Assembly (NCBI RefSeq): GCF_002835465.1
Contig: NZ_PIZM01000002.1
Coordinates: 248,001 to 312,000 of the forward strand
Length of the DNA stretch: 64,000 nucleotides
Direction of reading: 5' to 3'
From: Psychromonas sp. psych-6C06
GTDB taxonomy: Bacteria > Pseudomonadota > Gammaproteobacteria > Enterobacterales > Psychromonadaceae
The position numbers were made by a program, and so were the translations under genes. Of the stretch, positions 9,469-18,290 are shown piece by piece (the first letter of the stretch is position 1; each line of letters begins with the position of its first letter). Under the pieces are notes generated by a model, which worked only from the letters and a program-made list of their open reading frames with translations, searched no databases and was not told the DNA's origin.

Positions 9469-9488
9469 CAGCAGGTATAATAATTACT

Positions 9489-9929
9489 ATGACTATATCC
9501 CAAGCCCCAAAAGCATTACTTGGATTTGATTTTGGCACCAAAAGTATTGGTGTCGCAACGGGCCAAATGATAACTGCAACCGCACAACCTATTCATGCAA
9601 TTAAAGCTAATGATGGTATCCCTAATTGGGAAACTGTCGAAAAAGTGATTAAAGAGTGGCAACCCGATCTGGTGGTGGTTGGCTTACCACTTAATATGGA
9701 TGGGACAGAGCAAGCAATCACGCAACGCGCTAAAAAATTTGCTAACCGTCTTAATGGCCGATTTGGCGTCACGATCGCTTTACAGGATGAGCGCCTAACA
9801 ACGGCCAGTGCTAAAGAGTTTATTTTTGAGCGCGGTGGTTTTAAAGCATTAGACAAGGGCAAAGTAGACAGCGTCTCCGCTGCCTTAATATTAGAAAGCT
9901 GGATGGAAAGTTATTACGATCAGGCTTGA
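9489..9929 (+). CDS. ruvX: Putative pre-16S rRNA nuclease RuvX/YqgF
   Basis: A 146-residue RNase H-fold nuclease involved in maturing the 5' end of 16S rRNA. It has [17 protein letters not shown] with the first catalytic Asp, [26 protein letters not shown] with the catalytic Glu, and [14 protein letters not shown] with the last Asp. Its stop overlaps the convergent hemerythrin stop by 10 bp. It is the last gene of the rsmE-gshB-yqgE-ruvX run. Confidence 0.96.
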   Translation: MTISQAPKALLGFDFGTKSIGVATGQMITATAQPIHAIKANDGIPNWETVEKVIKEWQPDLVVVGLPLNMDGTEQAITQRAKKFANRLNGRFGVTIALQDERLTTASAKEFIFERGGFKALDKGKVDSVSAALILESWMESYYDQA

Positions 9930-10465
9930 TGTTGATTAATTCGTTCAGCTAGGCTTTTATACTCCTCGCTAATATTATCGCCAAACAGTGGATCATCATA
10001 ATGATTATGTTGCCACTGTTGTTCAAGATTAAGCCAATCATCTGCTGATAAACTGTTTTTAATATCAGGTAAAATTTGTGATTCTTCGTACATAAGGTGG
10101 ACGGCTTGCATTTCAACAAACTCCGATAATTTTTCAATCAACTGATCTTTAGGCACAATAGCATCCAATAACACCATTTCAACTAACTCATCTAGCGCAA
10201 TAGTCACCTCTTTTATTTTCTTATGCTCTCGCGCTAAACGATTAGCAACTTCATCTGGTACAACACGATATTTCAGATAATAGGCATAAATCAGATCTTC
10301 CATCGGATGATGGTATTTATCAGCGTAGTTTCGTAAATAATTGATCATCGCTTTTACTAAACGGAAATCAACTTTTTCATCATTCTCTAATAGGTTAATT
10401 TTTTTACGTAAAATTCTTAGTAACTGATTAATATTGCGATGATCATTATGAATAGTTTCTAGCAT
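9920..10465 (-). CDS. Hemerythrin-domain protein
   Basis: A 181-residue all-helical protein of the hemerythrin/HHE cation-binding family. Likely diiron ligands include the N-terminal H in [15 protein letters not shown] around residues 52-57, H in AREHKKIKE and HLMYEES around residues 123-129. The family binds O2 or NO or helps iron-sulphur repair; YtfE is a relative, but this protein lacks the YtfE cysteine-bearing N-terminal domain. It is a single gene convergent with ruvX. Confidence 0.85.
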   Translation of the reverse strand: MLETIHNDHRNINQLLRILRKKINLLENDEKVDFRLVKAMINYLRNYADKYHHPMEDLIYAYYLKYRVVPDEVANRLAREHKKIKEVTIALDELVEMVLLDAIVPKDQLIEKLSEFVEMQAVHLMYEESQILPDIKNSLSADDWLNLEQQWQHNHYDDPLFGDNISEEYKSLAERINQHQA

Positions 10466-10539
10466 ATTAGATTCTCATGATTAGAATAGATGCCCAGTAT
10501 AATGACTCCAAAATAAAAAAACTCTGGGCTAAATCAAAC

Positions 10540-11190
10540 TTACCAATTGATCTTATTTTCACCTTTATTGAGTAATATCTCATTAACCGATTTAAAATGA
10601 TCACAGCCTAAAAAGCCACGATAAGCTGATAATGGTGATGGGTGTGTTGATTTCAATACATGATGTTTAGTTGTATCAATCAAACGCCCTTTCTTGTGTG
10701 CATAACTTCCCCACAGTAAAAAAATAATATTCGATTGTGTTTCGCTAATCTGTTTAATGACATTATCAGTAAAGGTTTCCCAGCCCTGATTGGCATGGCT
10801 CCCGGCATTACTTTTTTCAACGCTTAATACTGCATTTAATAATAATACTCCCTGCTCAGCCCAATGGGTTAAATTTCCTGATTCAGGGGGCACAAAACCA
10901 TCAACACTAGATGCTAACTCTTTATATATATTGCGTAGTGAAGGGGGAATTTTTACTCCATCCGGTACTGAAAAGCTTAAACCATGCGCTTGACCTTCTC
11001 CGTGATAGGGATCTTGTCCTAAAATTACAACTTTAATTTTTTCTAACGGTGTTAGTTTTAATGCATTGAAATACAAAGCTTCGCTTGGGTATATCTTTTT
11101 CCCCTGTTTTTTTTCATTTTCTAAGAAAATAGTCAGCGCTTGATAATAAGATTTATTCTGCTCTAAGTTAATAAACATTTCCCAGTTCAT
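10540..11190 (-). CDS. ung: Uracil-DNA glycosylase
   Basis: Family 1 UDG that removes uracil from DNA. The 216-residue protein has the water-activating loop GQDPYHG with catalytic D60, GVLLLNAVLSVE, and the leucine-intercalation loop HPSPLSAYRGF with catalytic His. FLLWGSYAHKKG is also typical. The length fits the bacterial enzyme. Upstream lies the shared regulatory region with divergent grcA. Confidence 0.97.
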   Translation of the reverse strand: MNWEMFINLEQNKSYYQALTIFLENEKKQGKKIYPSEALYFNALKLTPLEKIKVVILGQDPYHGEGQAHGLSFSVPDGVKIPPSLRNIYKELASSVDGFVPPESGNLTHWAEQGVLLLNAVLSVEKSNAGSHANQGWETFTDNVIKQISETQSNIIFLLWGSYAHKKGRLIDTTKHHVLKSTHPSPLSAYRGFLGCDHFKSVNEILLNKGENKINW

Positions 11191-11259
11191 TTTTGTTCCT
11201 TACTTTTAGTTTATTGACAAATATAACACATAAGCAATTGTTAAATAATAACTTTACAT

Positions 11260-11274
11260 TAACAAATAATTAAC
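11260..11274 (-). promoter_or_regulatory. Candidate ArcA box in the ung-grcA intergenic region
   Basis: The minus strand reads GTTAATTATTTGTTA, close to the ArcA direct-repeat consensus GTTAATTAAATGTTA. It lies about 70 bp before ung and about 190 bp before the predicted grcA start site. E. coli grcA is known to respond to ArcA and FNR. AT-rich context makes chance matches likely. Confidence 0.4.
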
Positions 11275-11412
11275 ATTACACTATGATGTATTATTACATC
11301 GCGCAAAATTGACCTAAAACAAAGCCTTATTTAGCAAAAGATCCTATTATAAAAATAACATTGATACTGGACAATAAAGCGCCAATTAATCCATACAAAA
11401 AATATGTGATTA

Positions 11413-11456
11413 TTGATTTACATCAAGCAAAGTTGGCCATATAATCACTGTAGATT
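11413..11456 (+). promoter_or_regulatory. FNR box and class II promoter of grcA
   Basis: TTGATTTACATCAA at 11413-11426 is a perfect match to TTGAT-N4-ATCAA. A TGTAGATT extended -10-like element lies at 11449-11456, which would place the box near -41.5. That is the geometry of FNR-activated class II promoters. The rest of the stretch 11191-11412 holds only AT-rich sequence, the ArcA-like site and a GATGTA/TACATC palindrome at 11285-11300. Confidence 0.8.
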
Positions 11457-11540
11457 TATTAAACGCAGTTTGTAATTTTTGTTTAAATGTTACTAAACTG
11501 TAATTTTATTACATACATTGGACTAATAAAGGAGCACAAC

Positions 11541-11921
11541 ATGGCTTTTGGTATTCAAATTACGAAATCTGACAATGCATCTCTTCTTAACTCATTTTGG
11601 TTATTAGATGAAGCAAATGCTCAAGCGCGTTGTTTATGTGTTAAAGATAATGCATTTGAAGAAGATCAAGTGATTGCAATTGCAGACCTTGGCAACATCG
11701 AATATAAAGAAGTTGCAGTGCAAGCACCAGCAGCACAGGAAGGTGGTCAGCATTTAAATGTGAATGTACTACGTCGTGAAACACTTCAAGACGCAATCGA
11801 TCACCCAGAGAAATACCCACAGTTAACTATTCGTGTATCTGGTTACGCAGTTCGTTTTAACTCTTTAACTAAAGAGCAAAAAGCTGACGTAATGGCACGT
11901 ACATTTACTGAATCTCTATAA
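11541..11921 (+). CDS. grcA: Autonomous glycyl radical cofactor GrcA (YfiD)
   Basis: A 126-residue protein equivalent to the C-terminal glycyl-radical domain of pyruvate formate-lyase, able to restore oxygen-damaged PFL. The radical site is G101 in [12 protein letters not shown] chose the ATG at 11541 with AAAGGAG upstream. The open frame extends to 11487, but that part is leader. It is a single-gene unit with an FNR-type promoter upstream and a strong terminator downstream. Confidence 0.96.
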   Translation: MAFGIQITKSDNASLLNSFWLLDEANAQARCLCVKDNAFEEDQVIAIADLGNIEYKEVAVQAPAAQEGGQHLNVNVLRRETLQDAIDHPEKYPQLTIRVSGYAVRFNSLTKEQKADVMARTFTESL

Positions 11922-11963
11922 ATTACTAAAGCTAGCAACGTGGAGTACACGTTGATCTTTTTC

Positions 11964-12002
11964 AAAACGCCCAGTTAGCTAATAACTGGGCGTTTTTTAT
12001 TT
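11964..12002 (+). terminator. Intrinsic terminator of grcA
   Basis: An 11-bp stem AACGCCCAGTT/AACTGGGCGTT (11966-11994) with a 7-nt loop is followed by TTTTATTTT. Confidence 0.93.
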
Positions 12003-12058
12003 TAAGGATATTTATAAATATCAGACTCTTAGTTGTCTCCGTAGCAACAATGATTTAC

Positions 12059-12072
12059 TGTGAAATATCACA
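12059..12072. promoter_or_regulatory. Palindrome upstream of the aldehyde dehydrogenase gene
   Basis: TGTGAAATATCACA is a perfect TGTGA-N4-TCACA palindrome 30 bp before the start codon. CRP sites use N6 between these half-sites and FNR sites use TTGAT arms, so the cognate regulator is unclear. Confidence 0.35.
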
Positions 12073-12102
12073 TCAAGCCTCATAAATATACGGAGAAGGA
12101 TT

Positions 12103-13548
12103 ATGGCCGAAAATAGCTATACGCCAGAGCACGATAAAGCGCAGCAAATAAAGCTAGATCATTGCTTAAGCAAACAGCAACAACATTTCAAATTACAACC
12201 TTATCCGAGTTTAACTGATCGCTTAGACGACTTAAAAAAATTAAAGGGCGCCCTGCTCCGTTATCAAACTCCTCTTTTACAGGCGATGAGTGATGACTTT
12301 GGTCACCGTAGTTACCATGATAGTAAGATGGGTGATCTTTTACCCACCATTACGGGCATAAACTACACACTCAAGCGATTAAAAAAATGGATGAAACCAA
12401 ATAAACGCCATGTAGGTACTTTATTCCAACCAGGTCAAGCATTTGTCAGTTATCAACCAATAGGTGTAATTGGCATCATTGCGCCATGGAACTACCCACT
12501 TTTTTTAGCGCTTGGCCCACTCACGACTGCATTAGCGACGGGCAATAGAGCAATGATTAAAATGTCTGAGTTCACGCCACGTACCAATCAAATCGTTAAA
12601 CAGATGCTAGCGAGTATTTTCAGTGAAGTTCAAGTCGCCCTATTTACTGGCGGAGTCGCCGTCGCAGAGCATTTTTCAAAGCAGCCCTTTGACCACCTTA
12701 TATTTACCGGTTCAACGGCAGTGGGGAAAAAGGTAATGCAAGCAGCATCAGCTAATTTAACCCCAGTTACGCTAGAATTAGGTGGCAAGTCACCAACGAT
12801 TATTGCTGATGATATTTCACTTGATGATGCAGTCAGTCGATTTATATTTGGTAAAACAGTTAATGCAGGGCAAACCTGCGTTGCTCCCGATTATATTTTA
12901 TGTCCCGCTGAAAAAGTTGAAGCATTGCAAAAGACGATTGCCAAACAATTTAATCGTATGTATCCAACGATAGCAAACAATGATGATTATACTGCGATCA
13001 TTAATTCGCAACAATTAGCGCGTTTAACGGGACTCATCGAGGATGCACGTGATAAAGGCGCGACAGTGATCCACATAGGCGATGATGCTCTGAAAGACTG
13101 TGTGGCAAAGGGTAAGTTAACACTCACTTTAATAACGCAAGTGAATGCCGATATGGCTGTTATGCAAGATGAAATATTCGGACCTATTTTACCGATTGTC
13201 AGTTATGACCACATCGACAACGCTATCCAATATATTAATGAGCGCCCAACTCCCCTCGCACTTTACCTATGTAGCCACGACAAACTACTACAGCAAAAAG
13301 TATTGCAAAATACCCAATCCGGTGGCGTTTGCCTCAATGATGCCACCGTACACGTAGCACAAGATGATCTTCCTTTTGGCGGAGTTGGTCAGTCTGGTAT
13401 GGGGCGTTATCATGGCCATGAAGGTTTTATCACCTTTTCTAATGCTAAAAGTGTTTTTAAAAAAGGTAAAATAAACACAACAAAATCTGCCTTTCCACCG
13501 ACGGGTAAATTAATCCACAAATTAATTTACAGGCTGTTTATTCGTTAA
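12103..13548 (+). CDS. Coniferyl-aldehyde-dehydrogenase-like aldehyde dehydrogenase
   Basis: A 481-residue NAD(P)-dependent aldehyde dehydrogenase. Catalytic Cys259 lies in NAGQTCVAPDY and Glu225 in TLELGGKSP. The cofactor segment is GVIGIIAPWNYPLFLALGPL, and FTGSTAVGKKVM is conserved. A hydrophobic or basic C-terminal tail (LIHKLIYRLFIR) and the overall style match the CalB/coniferyl aldehyde dehydrogenase branch, which also contains fatty-aldehyde enzymes. The true substrate cannot be read from sequence. It is a single gene behind the grcA terminator, with its own upstream region. Confidence 0.88.
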   Translation: MAENSYTPEHDKAQQIKLDHCLSKQQQHFKLQPYPSLTDRLDDLKKLKGALLRYQTPLLQAMSDDFGHRSYHDSKMGDLLPTITGINYTLKRLKKWMKPNKRHVGTLFQPGQAFVSYQPIGVIGIIAPWNYPLFLALGPLTTALATGNRAMIKMSEFTPRTNQIVKQMLASIFSEVQVALFTGGVAVAEHFSKQPFDHLIFTGSTAVGKKVMQAASANLTPVTLELGGKSPTIIADDISLDDAVSRFIFGKTVNAGQTCVAPDYILCPAEKVEALQKTIAKQFNRMYPTIANNDDYTAIINSQQLARLTGLIEDARDKGATVIHIGDDALKDCVAKGKLTLTLITQVNADMAVMQDEIFGPILPIVSYDHIDNAIQYINERPTPLALYLCSHDKLLQQKVLQNTQSGGVCLNDATVHVAQDDLPFGGVGQSGMGRYHGHEGFITFSNAKSVFKKGKINTTKSAFPPTGKLIHKLIYRLFIR

Positions 13549-13720
13549 TCGATAAACAGTCACGTTTTATTAATCGCTTACTGACAATACTTTTCTAGAT
13601 AAGTAGTCAGTTGTAAAATTGCAGATCTTTTTCCCCTTAACTATCGTATTGTTTAGTTCGTAAACCGATTAGGGGAAACATATCAATTTTAAACATTTTA
13701 GCGAAGATGCTATAAAGCAG

Positions 13721-14371
13721 ATGCCCGAACGTTTTCGAGCACACTTTATAAACAGTTTATCTGGCTTTAAAAGCGCCAATTTAATTGCCACGCAGGACAA
13801 GGATGGTAATACTAACCTCGCTATCATAAGTTCAGTTGTGCACCTCGGTACAAACCCTGCGTTAGTGGGCTTTGTGATGCGCCCAGATAATAATGCGCGC
13901 CATACTCTCAATAATATTATCGCAACCAAAAGTTACACCATTAATCAAGTATCGCAACCCTTCTATCAACAGGCACATCAAACTTCTGCACGATATGGTA
14001 AATACGAAAGTGAATTCTCACACTGCAACTTATCAACCAATTACATTGATAATATTGAAGCCCCTTTTGTTGAGCAGAGCCAATTAAAATACGCAGTGAA
14101 CTTAAAGCAAATAATTCCTATTGAATTAAACAACACACAATTCATTATTGGTCAAATAGAGCATGTTATTTGTGCTGATGAGGCCATACAAGATGATGGC
14201 TATATTGATATTGAGTCATTACAAACCGTAAGCGTTTCCGGCATCGATAGTTACCACAAAAATCAACGTTTAAATCGATTAAGTTACGCTAAAAAGGGGG
14301 TAGAAAATAAACCCTTACTAGTAAATGGAGCCACTTATATTGGAGGAAAAAGCGATGAAAGCAACAATTAA
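13721..14371 (+). CDS. Flavin reductase-like FMN-binding split-barrel protein
   Basis: A flavin-reductase-like domain protein: FKSANLIATQDKDGNTNLAI, LVGFVMRPDNNARHTLNNI and a C-terminal GIDSYHKNQRLNRLSYAKKG. From the first ATG it has 216 residues. The same frame continues 13 codons upstream to 13682 and encodes INFKHFSEDAIKQ, which looks like the natural N-terminus. AGGGGA at 13671-13676 sits in front of that segment, but no ATG, GTG, TTG or CTG occurs there. The true start may therefore be the ATC at 13682. It leads a compact run with the DUF3429, DUF393 and SDR genes. Confidence 0.8.
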   Translation: MPERFRAHFINSLSGFKSANLIATQDKDGNTNLAIISSVVHLGTNPALVGFVMRPDNNARHTLNNIIATKSYTINQVSQPFYQQAHQTSARYGKYESEFSHCNLSTNYIDNIEAPFVEQSQLKYAVNLKQIIPIELNNTQFIIGQIEHVICADEAIQDDGYIDIESLQTVSVSGIDSYHKNQRLNRLSYAKKGVENKPLLVNGATYIGGKSDESNN

Positions 14372-14798
14372 AAGCTGGCAATGGCTTGGGTATCTAGGAT
14401 TATTACCCTTTGTGGGTTGCTTATGGCTATTTAAGTTATTTGAGCAAAACACAATTAGCAACATGCTATTTAATCCCCAACAAGCATTTCAGTTTTATAG
14501 TGTTATTATCCTGACTTTTCTCGCTGGCACCCTGTGGCGTAAAGATCCTAATACGACTTATTCGGCTACCCAGATAACCAGTAATCTATTTTGCTTATAT
14601 GCCTACATATGGCTATTTATGCCACTTTATTATTCGCTGATATTCTTACCTGTAGGCTATTTAAGCTTACTTATTGCAGAGTATATGCTCAATAAAAATA
14701 GAGAAATGCTGTGGTTTACTCCCTACTTTACCATGCGTTTAACATTAACCTTTGTGGTGCTCATCTTACATGCGGTAGCATTTCTGGCATGGTTTTAA
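14355..14798 (+). CDS. DUF3429 membrane protein
   Basis: A 147-residue protein with about four to five membrane helices and the DUF3429-like segments LGYLGLLPFVGCLW and FYSVIILTFLAGTLWRKD. The start at 14355 has GGAGG at 14342-14346. It overlaps the 3' end of the flavin reductase gene by 17 bp, so the two are translationally linked. The function is unknown. The family commonly sits near flavin reductase, DUF393 and SDR genes in marine gammaproteobacteria. Confidence 0.82.
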   Translation: MKATIKSWQWLGYLGLLPFVGCLWLFKLFEQNTISNMLFNPQQAFQFYSVIILTFLAGTLWRKDPNTTYSATQITSNLFCLYAYIWLFMPLYYSLIFLPVGYLSLLIAEYMLNKNREMLWFTPYFTMRLTLTFVVLILHAVAFLAWF

Positions 14799-14825
14799 TG
14801 GATAACGCTGCTTAAGGAGCAAAAG

Positions 14826-15260
14826 ATGAAAAATGATAAACTGACCATATTTTACGATGGTAAATGTCCATTATGTAGCCTAGAGATGCAAAAACTTAAA
14901 CGGGCAGACAAGTACAATCGAATCATTTTAGAAGATATTCATCAACCAGAGTTTCGCACCCGATTTCCAGAAATTAGCGTCACTAAAGCACTACAAATTT
15001 TACATGGTTTATACCAAGGCAAACAGTTACTTGCTTTAGATGTTACTCATCGAGCATGGTCACTGGTCGGAAAAGGGGTCTGGGTTGCCCCACTACAGTT
15101 TCCTGTGATTAAACAGGTTTCACACCAAGCTTATTTATTACTGGCAAATTATCGCTATCCTATTTCTCAATTTATCTCACAGCGCTTTTCAATCGGTACT
15201 AAGCGTTGCTCAACAGGAACTTGTTATGGAAATCCAAACAACACTGATCATCGGCGCTAA
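14826..15260 (+). CDS. DUF393 (DCC family) thiol-disulfide-oxidoreductase-like protein
   Basis: A 144-residue protein with the DCC signature LTIFYDGKCPLCSLEMQKL, a CxxC in a thioredoxin-like context. The family is annotated as a predicted thiol-disulfide oxidoreductase, but its role is unproven. Its last 35 bases overlap the start of the SDR gene, so the two are translationally coupled. AAGGAG lies before the ATG. Confidence 0.88.
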   Translation: MKNDKLTIFYDGKCPLCSLEMQKLKRADKYNRIILEDIHQPEFRTRFPEISVTKALQILHGLYQGKQLLALDVTHRAWSLVGKGVWVAPLQFPVIKQVSHQAYLLLANYRYPISQFISQRFSIGTKRCSTGTCYGNPNNTDHRR

Positions 15261-15960
15261 TAGCGGAATTGCAAAGGCGTTAGCACGTAAAATGACGACT
15301 CATGACAACCAAAAAATAGTGCTAGTTAGTCGTAACCTCGACTATTACCAACAAACAATGTTTGCCAGTAGCCAACAAATTTTGATTGAGAATTATGATG
15401 AAGAATCGATTAAAAGTGCATTACAACAACTTCATAAAATACAACACGCACCGATAACACAAGTATTTATTTGCCTTGGCGTACTGCACACAGCGACCAT
15501 AAAGCCAGAAAAAGCACTATCTCAATTTTCAGCAAAGAGCATGATGTCAGTCATGAATAGTAATGCCTTGACGCCACTGATATGGTTACAACACCTTATT
15601 CCACAAGTTGCATCTAAACAGGCTGTAAAAATAACTTTTTTTAGTGCTCGTGTTGGCAGTATTCGAGACAATAAACTTGGAGGCTGGTATAGCTATCGCG
15701 CCTCTAAAGCTGCGCTTAATATGTTACTAAAATCAGCATCTATTGAGTTGGGCAGAAGCAATAAAAACATTAAACTTATCTCTTTTCACCCAGGTACAAC
15801 AGACACACCACTTTCTCAGCCTTTTCAGAAAAATGTGCCTGCAGAAAAACTATTCAGTACTGATTTTGTGGCTGAGCAACTTTTACAATTAGTTGAAAAA
15901 ATTGAAGTAGATGGTCAACTTAGCTTTATTGATTGGCAGGGCAAAGAGATACCTTGGTGA
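15226..15960 (+). CDS. Short-chain dehydrogenase/reductase
   Basis: A 244-residue classical SDR. The Rossmann nucleotide motif is IIGANSGIAKALA (residues 8-20), with the catalytic triad S140 in FFSARVGS and Y157/K161 in YSYRASK. PGTTDTPLS follows as in CsgA-like or YbbO-like SDRs. The substrate is unknown. It is the last of the four tightly packed genes starting with the flavin reductase. Confidence 0.9.
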   Translation: MEIQTTLIIGANSGIAKALARKMTTHDNQKIVLVSRNLDYYQQTMFASSQQILIENYDEESIKSALQQLHKIQHAPITQVFICLGVLHTATIKPEKALSQFSAKSMMSVMNSNALTPLIWLQHLIPQVASKQAVKITFFSARVGSIRDNKLGGWYSYRASKAALNMLLKSASIELGRSNKNIKLISFHPGTTDTPLSQPFQKNVPAEKLFSTDFVAEQLLQLVEKIEVDGQLSFIDWQGKEIPW

Positions 15961-16018
15961 TACAAGATTAGATTGTTCAAAAAAATTACCTTTAGAAAGT
16001 ATGATTTACACCTGCTTT

Positions 16019-16531
16019 TTAAAGGTGTAAAAACTTAACCTGATAGACATCTAAACTAAAGACCTTTTCACATTTAGGTGCAATTAAAAAGCCAATTTCA
16101 GTGATATTCTCAGCCTTCAAAGCAGGTGCGTCGGTAATTATTTTTCCTCTTAGCGAAGCGCTAAAATCAGCTAATTTAAATAGCAACTGTTGCCGTTTTC
16201 CTACAATAGTTTGAAAATCTATTTTATAAACCGATTGAGGGTCTAATAAAGTGTTGCTTACAACAGTTCGCATCCTCAGTTGGTAACTATTTCCATCTCC
16301 GTCAATGTCGATAGCCACCGCATTCAATTGTTTATCTAATGGGGGTAACTTTCTATAACTGCTTGTAAAGCCGCCATTATTTTCTATTTTTACACGTCCG
16401 AAAAAACATATACTTTGTGCTTTTTGAACAGTATTTCCGGTTGATAGTCCTCCCATCACACTATCGTTAATAATGCGCCAAGACTGCATATCTGATTGAT
16501 CAAAAATAAAATCTCGGTAAATTTTATTCAT
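16019..16531 (-). CDS. CIA30-family protein
   Basis: A 170-residue protein of the complex I intermediate-associated protein 30 (CIA30) fold, a galactose-binding-like beta sandwich. The signature segments are WRIINDSVMGGLSTG near residue 18 and ENNGGFTSSYRKLP near residue 51. In mitochondria CIA30 helps assemble complex I, but bacterial members have no established role. Its start overlaps the upstream 332-residue gene by 8 bp. A short hairpin (TTTACACCT/AGGTGTAAA) spans its stop codon. Confidence 0.85.
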   Translation of the reverse strand: MNKIYRDFIFDQSDMQSWRIINDSVMGGLSTGNTVQKAQSICFFGRVKIENNGGFTSSYRKLPPLDKQLNAVAIDIDGDGNSYQLRMRTVVSNTLLDPQSVYKIDFQTIVGKRQQLLFKLADFSASLRGKIITDAPALKAENITEIGFLIAPKCEKVFSLDVYQVKFLHL

Positions 16532-17522
16532 GCTTATCGATGCTCTGACTAGGCTTTAAATTAAACTGCTTAAGAATCGCACTATGCTTTTCAGCTAAAG
16601 CGCCCTGTTTTACAGGTGGAATACGTCTTTGATCAACTTCGTAATTACTTTTCTTAAACTCATCTGAAAAGTGTGCAGATAATTCATGCTTCCGGGTCTG
16701 CTGTGAAAGATCTGCGATATCTACAATATCAATGGCAGGATCGAACCGGTGGAAACCTCGATAACTAAAATGTTTATCTACGTGTGCATCACTTAATCGA
16801 ATAAATTCATCCATTAATGCACGACTAAGCGCATTAACCGAAAGATCTGATACTTGAAGGTATAAACGTACACCTGCTAACTCATCAAGACTACTTTGCT
16901 CACTTTGTATTACATCAATATCCACTAGCCATAAACCATTAGCGCGTTGCTCAAGACAGTGCAAAAACAGCTGACAGTTATCATAATCAATCGCTTTTAA
17001 TACGCGCTTAACATGTTCAGCTTCATCTACCTGTAGCGCAGTATCAGGTAAATTTTGTTTTTCTTTGTAATACTCAGCCATTAGCGGAAGATCAATGTGC
17101 GTATTAAATGGTGTGGTAATACTGTCATTCATTGACAGCTTAAATAACTCTCGAACTTCATGTTCACGGGATTTTTTGATCGCCAAAAACACAGTCTGAA
17201 TGACCTCTGAAGTAGATAACTCCGGTTCAACGCGCCATTTTCGGCCAAATAATAACTTTAATTTATTGAGATCTGCTCCCTTATGATAATTATCATGACC
17301 AACGACACCAACTTGCAAGTAAATATCTTCACCGCTATTTGCGACAAAAACCACATATCTCGGGTCATACTCTATGTCACAGATTAATGACTCAACACTG
17401 TCTAAGGTATGATGATAGGTTAAGTAATGTTGTGGAATGCAGTATTGACCATTATTCAATTGCACTAAAGGTGCTTTTGGCATCACCTTTTCACCTAACC
17501 GTAATGGAACTTCTTTGGTCAT
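16524..17522 (-). CDS. Conserved-looking protein of unknown function, coupled to the CIA30 gene
   Basis: A 332-residue soluble, acidic protein without a signal peptide or membrane segment. I do not recognise a domain. The N-terminal third has a beta-rich pattern (YVVFVANSGEDIYLQVGVVGHDNY in two pieces). The middle and C-terminus are helical and charged. AAGGAAA lies ahead of the ATG. Its 8-bp overlap with the CIA30 gene suggests a joint function. Confidence 0.7.
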   Translation of the reverse strand: MTKEVPLRLGEKVMPKAPLVQLNNGQYCIPQHYLTYHHTLDSVESLICDIEYDPRYVVFVANSGEDIYLQVGVVGHDNYHKGADLNKLKLLFGRKWRVEPELSTSEVIQTVFLAIKKSREHEVRELFKLSMNDSITTPFNTHIDLPLMAEYYKEKQNLPDTALQVDEAEHVKRVLKAIDYDNCQLFLHCLEQRANGLWLVDIDVIQSEQSSLDELAGVRLYLQVSDLSVNALSRALMDEFIRLSDAHVDKHFSYRGFHRFDPAIDIVDIADLSQQTRKHELSAHFSDEFKKSNYEVDQRRIPPVKQGALAEKHSAILKQFNLKPSQSIDKHE

Positions 17523-17651
17523 TTGTGTTTCCTTTAGCTACTGATATAAGCAGTTATACGCAACACAATCCAAATTAGTTCACTCTAGCCAGATTATTGA
17601 TGATAATTAATCTGCTTTATACCTATCTAGCCTAAGTTCGGGATAAGAAAA

Positions 17652-17959
17652 ATGAGACAATATCGCTATTTAGGCGGGTTGCTGTTTTAATTACGCAAAA
17701 CTAACGGCACCGTATATTAAAAATCACATTGTTAATGGCATCAGCTTTTAAAGGTGATTTGGAAATACTCAAGCTGTTATTAACTTATGGTGGTGATATA
17801 AAGCTAAAAAACAATAGCAATATGACCCTGCGTGATTGGGCATTAATGCTCAAAAGAGATGAAGTGCTTAAACATATAGAGAACCTTTACGGTAAAACAG
17901 AAGCCCCTCTCCACGCATCAAAAACCTATTGCGCTTTACACGACTTGGGTTGTAGCTAA
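17652..17959 (+). pseudogene. Remnant of a secreted ankyrin-repeat protein
   Basis: The frame at 17735-17959 encodes ankyrin-like repeats: LLMASAFKGDLEILKLLL, YGGDIKLKNNSNMTLRDWA and a trailing HIENLY, then a Cys-containing tail. It has no convincing start, since the in-frame TTG at 17729 and ATG at 17735 fall inside the first repeat. Upstream at 17652 a different frame begins MRQYRYLGGLLF and stops at once, like a signal-peptide start cut off from its protein. I infer that the middle has been lost by deletion and frameshift. A short real gene cannot be excluded. Confidence 0.5.
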
Positions 17960-18093
17960 TGAGAACTAAATTTAGTCATGCGACATAGTGTTTAAAAGTA
18001 ATGATTAAGCATCGTATAGTAAGTTATCTTTTATGAAAGATGAAAGTTGCTCCTTATCATTGCTGTATATTATCCTGCTTAATAAGATAATTT

Positions 18094-18258
18094 TAATACC
18101 AATTCCATTAAGTATGTGATCTAAATTTAACGCAGGGAAAATGGCTTAACTCAAGGCGTAAGTTGATGTAAATGGTTGTTCCCTTTGCGAAACTTACAAC
18201 GTGGAAATAAGTTATTTTAACCAGTTAAATAGATCAGCTTTTACTGGAATTGGTATAA
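18094..18258 (+). repeat. Dispersed palindromic repeat, family A, copy 1
   Basis: A 165-bp element bounded by TAATACCAATTCCA and TGGAATTGGTATAA, inverted termini of about 13 bp. It shares internal blocks with the other copies: ACGCAGG, CTCAAGGCG, GATGTAAATGGTTGTTC and TAAGTTATTTTAACCAGT. It has no coding capacity and lies in the 325-bp gap before the DsbA-like gene, where I see nothing else. Confidence 0.85.
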
Positions 18259-18290
18259 GTTTCCTCGTGCAAACAATTGGATAAATGTTT

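Noticed and set aside
11487-11540. N-terminal extension of GrcA from the upstream ATG
   Set aside because: The ATG at 11541 has a good ribosome site and gives the family length. The extension lies over the promoter leader.
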